DNA of 6,750 nucleotides from Gemmatimonadota bacterium. GTDB lineage: Bacteria > Gemmatimonadota > Gemmatimonadetes > Palauibacterales > Palauibacteraceae. The stretch spans positions 1-6,750 of the forward strand of contig JAOTWC010000081.1 in the NCBI GenBank assembly GCA_029863105.1, read 5' to 3'. The position numbers and the translations under genes are program-made. Every line of letters starts with the position of its first letter. Positions within the stretch are counted from its first letter, which is position 1. Below are positions 5,520 to 6,750 of this stretch, piece after piece. Under the pieces are notes generated by a model, which was given only the letters and a program-made list of their open reading frames with translations, made no database searches and had not been told where the DNA came from.

Positions 5520-5525
5520 CTCCTC
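5520..5525 (-). promoter_or_regulatory. Ribosome binding site deciding the GTG start of the small gene
   Basis: On the minus strand GAGGAG lies nine bases before the GTG at 5510. This close Shine-Dalgarno match fixes the start in the absence of homology. Confidence 0.6.
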
Positions 5526-5531
5526 GGTGGT

Positions 5532-5558
5532 GGTCCCGGCTGGGGGGCAGGCGGGACC
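5532..5558. repeat. 7-bp inverted repeat in the leader of the small gene
   Basis: GGTCCCG (5532-5538) and CGGGACC (5552-5558) are exact reverse complements separated by 13 bases that include a run of six G. It lies just upstream of the ribosome site of the small gene, between it and an unpaired perfect TTGACA hexamer (5561-5566, minus strand). It could be an operator or an RNA hairpin near the ribosome site. Confidence 0.5.
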
Positions 5559-5564
5559 GCTGTC

Positions 5565-5598
5565 AAATAATAATATACAGACGCCTTGTCTGCATACT
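5565..5598 (-). terminator. Rho-independent terminator of the cupin gene
   Basis: Reading the minus strand from the last base of the cupin stop codon, bases 5598-5588 pair with 5582-5572. This gives an 11-pair stem (two G-T pairs) with a five-base AAGGC loop. The stem is followed by ATTATTT. The core CAGAC/GTCTG is perfect. The outer stem is AT-rich, so it is of moderate strength. Confidence 0.6.
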
Positions 5599-5933
5599 CA
5601 TTCGCCACCCTGGCGCATCATGATGAGCAACATCTTGAAGCGCTGGTCGGTGGCCACGGCGTGCGGGATGTTGGCCGGCAACAGTACAATCTGGCCGTCG
5701 TTCAGACGGTGAGACGCACCTGCCACCGAAACGGTCGCTGACCCGTCCAGGGCCAGTACCAGGGCATCATAGGGCGCCGTGTGTTCGCTCAGGCCCTCGC
5801 CGGCGTCAAACGCGAACAGCGTGACGGTGCCTCCTCCTGCTTTCACAATCGCCTGACTGACGATCGCGCCCTCCTGATACGCAACCGCATCGACGAGATC
5901 GGTTGGTGCCTGGAATCCGCGCTGCATCACCAT
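5598..5933 (-). CDS. Small single-domain cupin protein
   Basis: 111 residues from an ATG at 5933. The open frame continues upstream only as the antisense of hldD. GAGGG sits four bases before this ATG; a second ATG at 5927 would have ten bases and is possible. The fold is a single cupin barrel. Motif 1 is GEGLSEHTAPYDALVLALDG (45-64), where H51 is kept but the second histidine and the glutamate of the textbook motif are replaced (A53, D56). Motif 2 is LLPANIPHAV with H91. The SEHTAP(F/Y)DA variant is common in small stand-alone cupins of unknown function, so metal binding is possible but the substrate is unknown. It is divergent from hldD across 102 bases and ends in its own terminator. It may bind a small ligand or act as a sugar isomerase-like enzyme; this is not shown. 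Confidence 0.85.
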   Translation of the reverse strand: MVMQRGFQAPTDLVDAVAYQEGAIVSQAIVKAGGGTVTLFAFDAGEGLSEHTAPYDALVLALDGSATVSVAGASHRLNDGQIVLLPANIPHAVATDQRFKMLLIMMRQGGE

Positions 5934-5958
5934 GCGTCCCTCATATCCATTAAGGTGC

Positions 5959-5988
5959 TTCCCGTCAGTTCGAGATGTGGAGTATAAT
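5959..5988 (+). promoter_or_regulatory. Promoter of hldD
   Basis: A perfect TATAAT (5983-5988) lies 47 bases before the hldD ATG. The best -35 is TTCCCG (5959-5964) at 18 bases, which is weak, so an activator may be needed. Predicted start is near 5995. The leader contains AGGGA six bases before the ATG as a ribosome site. The complementary strand of this AT-rich patch (ATTATACT) may serve the divergent cupin gene, but no -35 is evident there. Confidence 0.5.
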
Positions 5989-6035
5989 AGCGGCTCGGCA
6001 GGCCTGATCTCCGTGGAACCTGGCAGGGACTCTAA

Positions 6036-6750
6036 ATGATCGTCGTGACCGGTGGAGCTGGATTCATCGGCAGCTGCCTCGCTGCGCGGCTCAACGAAAT
6101 CGGCCGTGATGACCTGATCATCGTGGATGCGCTCGATGCCTCGGAGAAGTGGCGCAACCTGAGATCCCTGAGATTCTCGGAGTACCTCGACAGGGATGAA
6201 CTGTTCGGATTCCTCGACGGCGGAATCAAGCTCGACGCCGTCCTCCACATGGGAGCATGCAGTTCCACGACGGAACTGGATGTCGACTTTCTCCACAGAA
6301 ACAACTTCCGATACACGGAAAGACTCGCCCGCTGGTGCCTCAAGCATGGGGCTCGGTTCGTGTATGCCAGTTCCGCGGCGACCTACGGAGACGGGAGCCA
6401 GGGCTATGACGACACGGGAGATCTCGATGCCCTGCGCCCGCTGAACCCGTATGGCTACTCGAAGCATCTATTCGATCTGCAGGCCCGGAATCGTGGATGG
6501 CTGGACTACATCGCCGGCGTCAAATTTTTCAATGTCTACGGGCCGAACGAAGGCCATAAGGGCGACATGCGCTCGGTCATGGCGAAGGCATTCGAGCAGA
6601 TCCGCGAGTCGGGCACCGTATCGCTGTTTCGGTCACATCGTTCCGACTGCGAAGATGGCTGCCAGATGCGCGATTTCATCTACGTGAAGGATGCCGTGGA
6701 CATGGTGCTTCACCTGGCCGACCACCCGGAAGCTAATGGTCTGTTCAATG
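6036..6750 (+). CDS. hldD: ADP-L-glycero-D-manno-heptose 6-epimerase (partial, runs off the window)
   Basis: 238 residues of an open frame that continues past base 6750; the full protein is normally about 310-330 residues. It converts ADP-D-glycero-D-manno-heptose to the L-glycero form for the LPS inner core. It is a short-chain dehydrogenase/epimerase: the nucleotide-binding loop TGGAGFIG is at 5-12, and D31 ends the second strand. MGACSSTTE (72-80) with NNF (89-91), YASSAATYG (110-118) and LNPYGYSK (136-143) are hallmark motifs. Y139 corresponds to the catalytic tyrosine of E. coli HldD. FNVYGPNEGHKG (165-176) contains K175, equivalent to the second catalytic base. DFIYVKDAVDM follows near 217-227. 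The start ATG has AGGGA six bases upstream. The gene implies heptose-containing lipopolysaccharide, hence a Gram-negative-type envelope. Confidence 0.95.
   Translation, partial: MIVVTGGAGFIGSCLAARLNEIGRDDLIIVDALDASEKWRNLRSLRFSEYLDRDELFGFLDGGIKLDAVLHMGACSSTTELDVDFLHRNNFRYTERLARWCLKHGARFVYASSAATYGDGSQGYDDTGDLDALRPLNPYGYSKHLFDLQARNRGWLDYIAGVKFFNVYGPNEGHKGDMRSVMAKAFEQIRESGTVSLFRSHRSDCEDGCQMRDFIYVKDAVDMVLHLADHPEANGLFN

Noticed and set aside
5934..6467. N-terminal extension of the cupin frame on the minus strand
   Set aside because: It is antisense to hldD, lacks cupin-like features and would span the divergent promoter. The ATG at 5933 with GAGGG is the sensible start.

Overview
The window looks like chromosomal DNA of a high-GC, Gram-negative-type bacterium. 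An outer membrane with heptose-containing LPS is suggested by the start of an hldD (ADP-heptose epimerase) gene. Gene density is high, GTG and ATG starts are both used, and none of the four tRNA genes encodes its 3' CCA. I cannot fix the phylum from this. A Gemmatimonadota-like lineage is a guess only.

Layout, left to right. Bases 1-65 are the tail of a reading frame resembling the C-terminus of NAD-dependent DNA ligase (ligA). Two bases later comes polX (68-1849), a family-X DNA polymerase with a PHP phosphoesterase domain, so this is a likely gap-filling and nick-sealing repair pair. PolX converges, with a 2-base gap, on a minus-strand saccharopine-dehydrogenase-family gene of the lysine 6-dehydrogenase type (1852-2988). 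Divergent from that gene is a GntR-type winged-helix regulator (3021-3887). Their 32-base gap holds a plausible sigma70 promoter for the dehydrogenase, with a perfect hyphenated palindrome filling its spacer. The palindrome is a candidate operator for the neighbouring regulator.

A strong stable-RNA-type promoter (3884-3912) overlaps the stop codon of the regulator. It drives a tRNA cluster: Gln(CTG), Ser(GCT), Ser(GGA), Ser(CGA), at 3939-4449. The last 18 bases of tRNA-Ser(CGA) and the 9 bases after it recur as a perfect 27-bp direct repeat 111 bp downstream. This is the kind of footprint left by tRNA-targeting integrative elements, or by a local duplication.

Next is a beta-class carbonic anhydrase (4618-5247). 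It converges, with 8 bases between, on a small minus-strand gene of unknown function (5256-5510). A minus-strand single-domain cupin (5598-5933) follows, with a hairpin terminator beginning at its stop codon. Across a 102-base divergent promoter region the window ends inside hldD (6036 to beyond 6750).

The region is mostly housekeeping, and I see no clear new multi-gene system. The items most worth following up are the tRNA-derived repeat, the palindrome-in-promoter arrangement beside the GntR regulator with its unusual C-terminal half, and the small gene with a structured leader.
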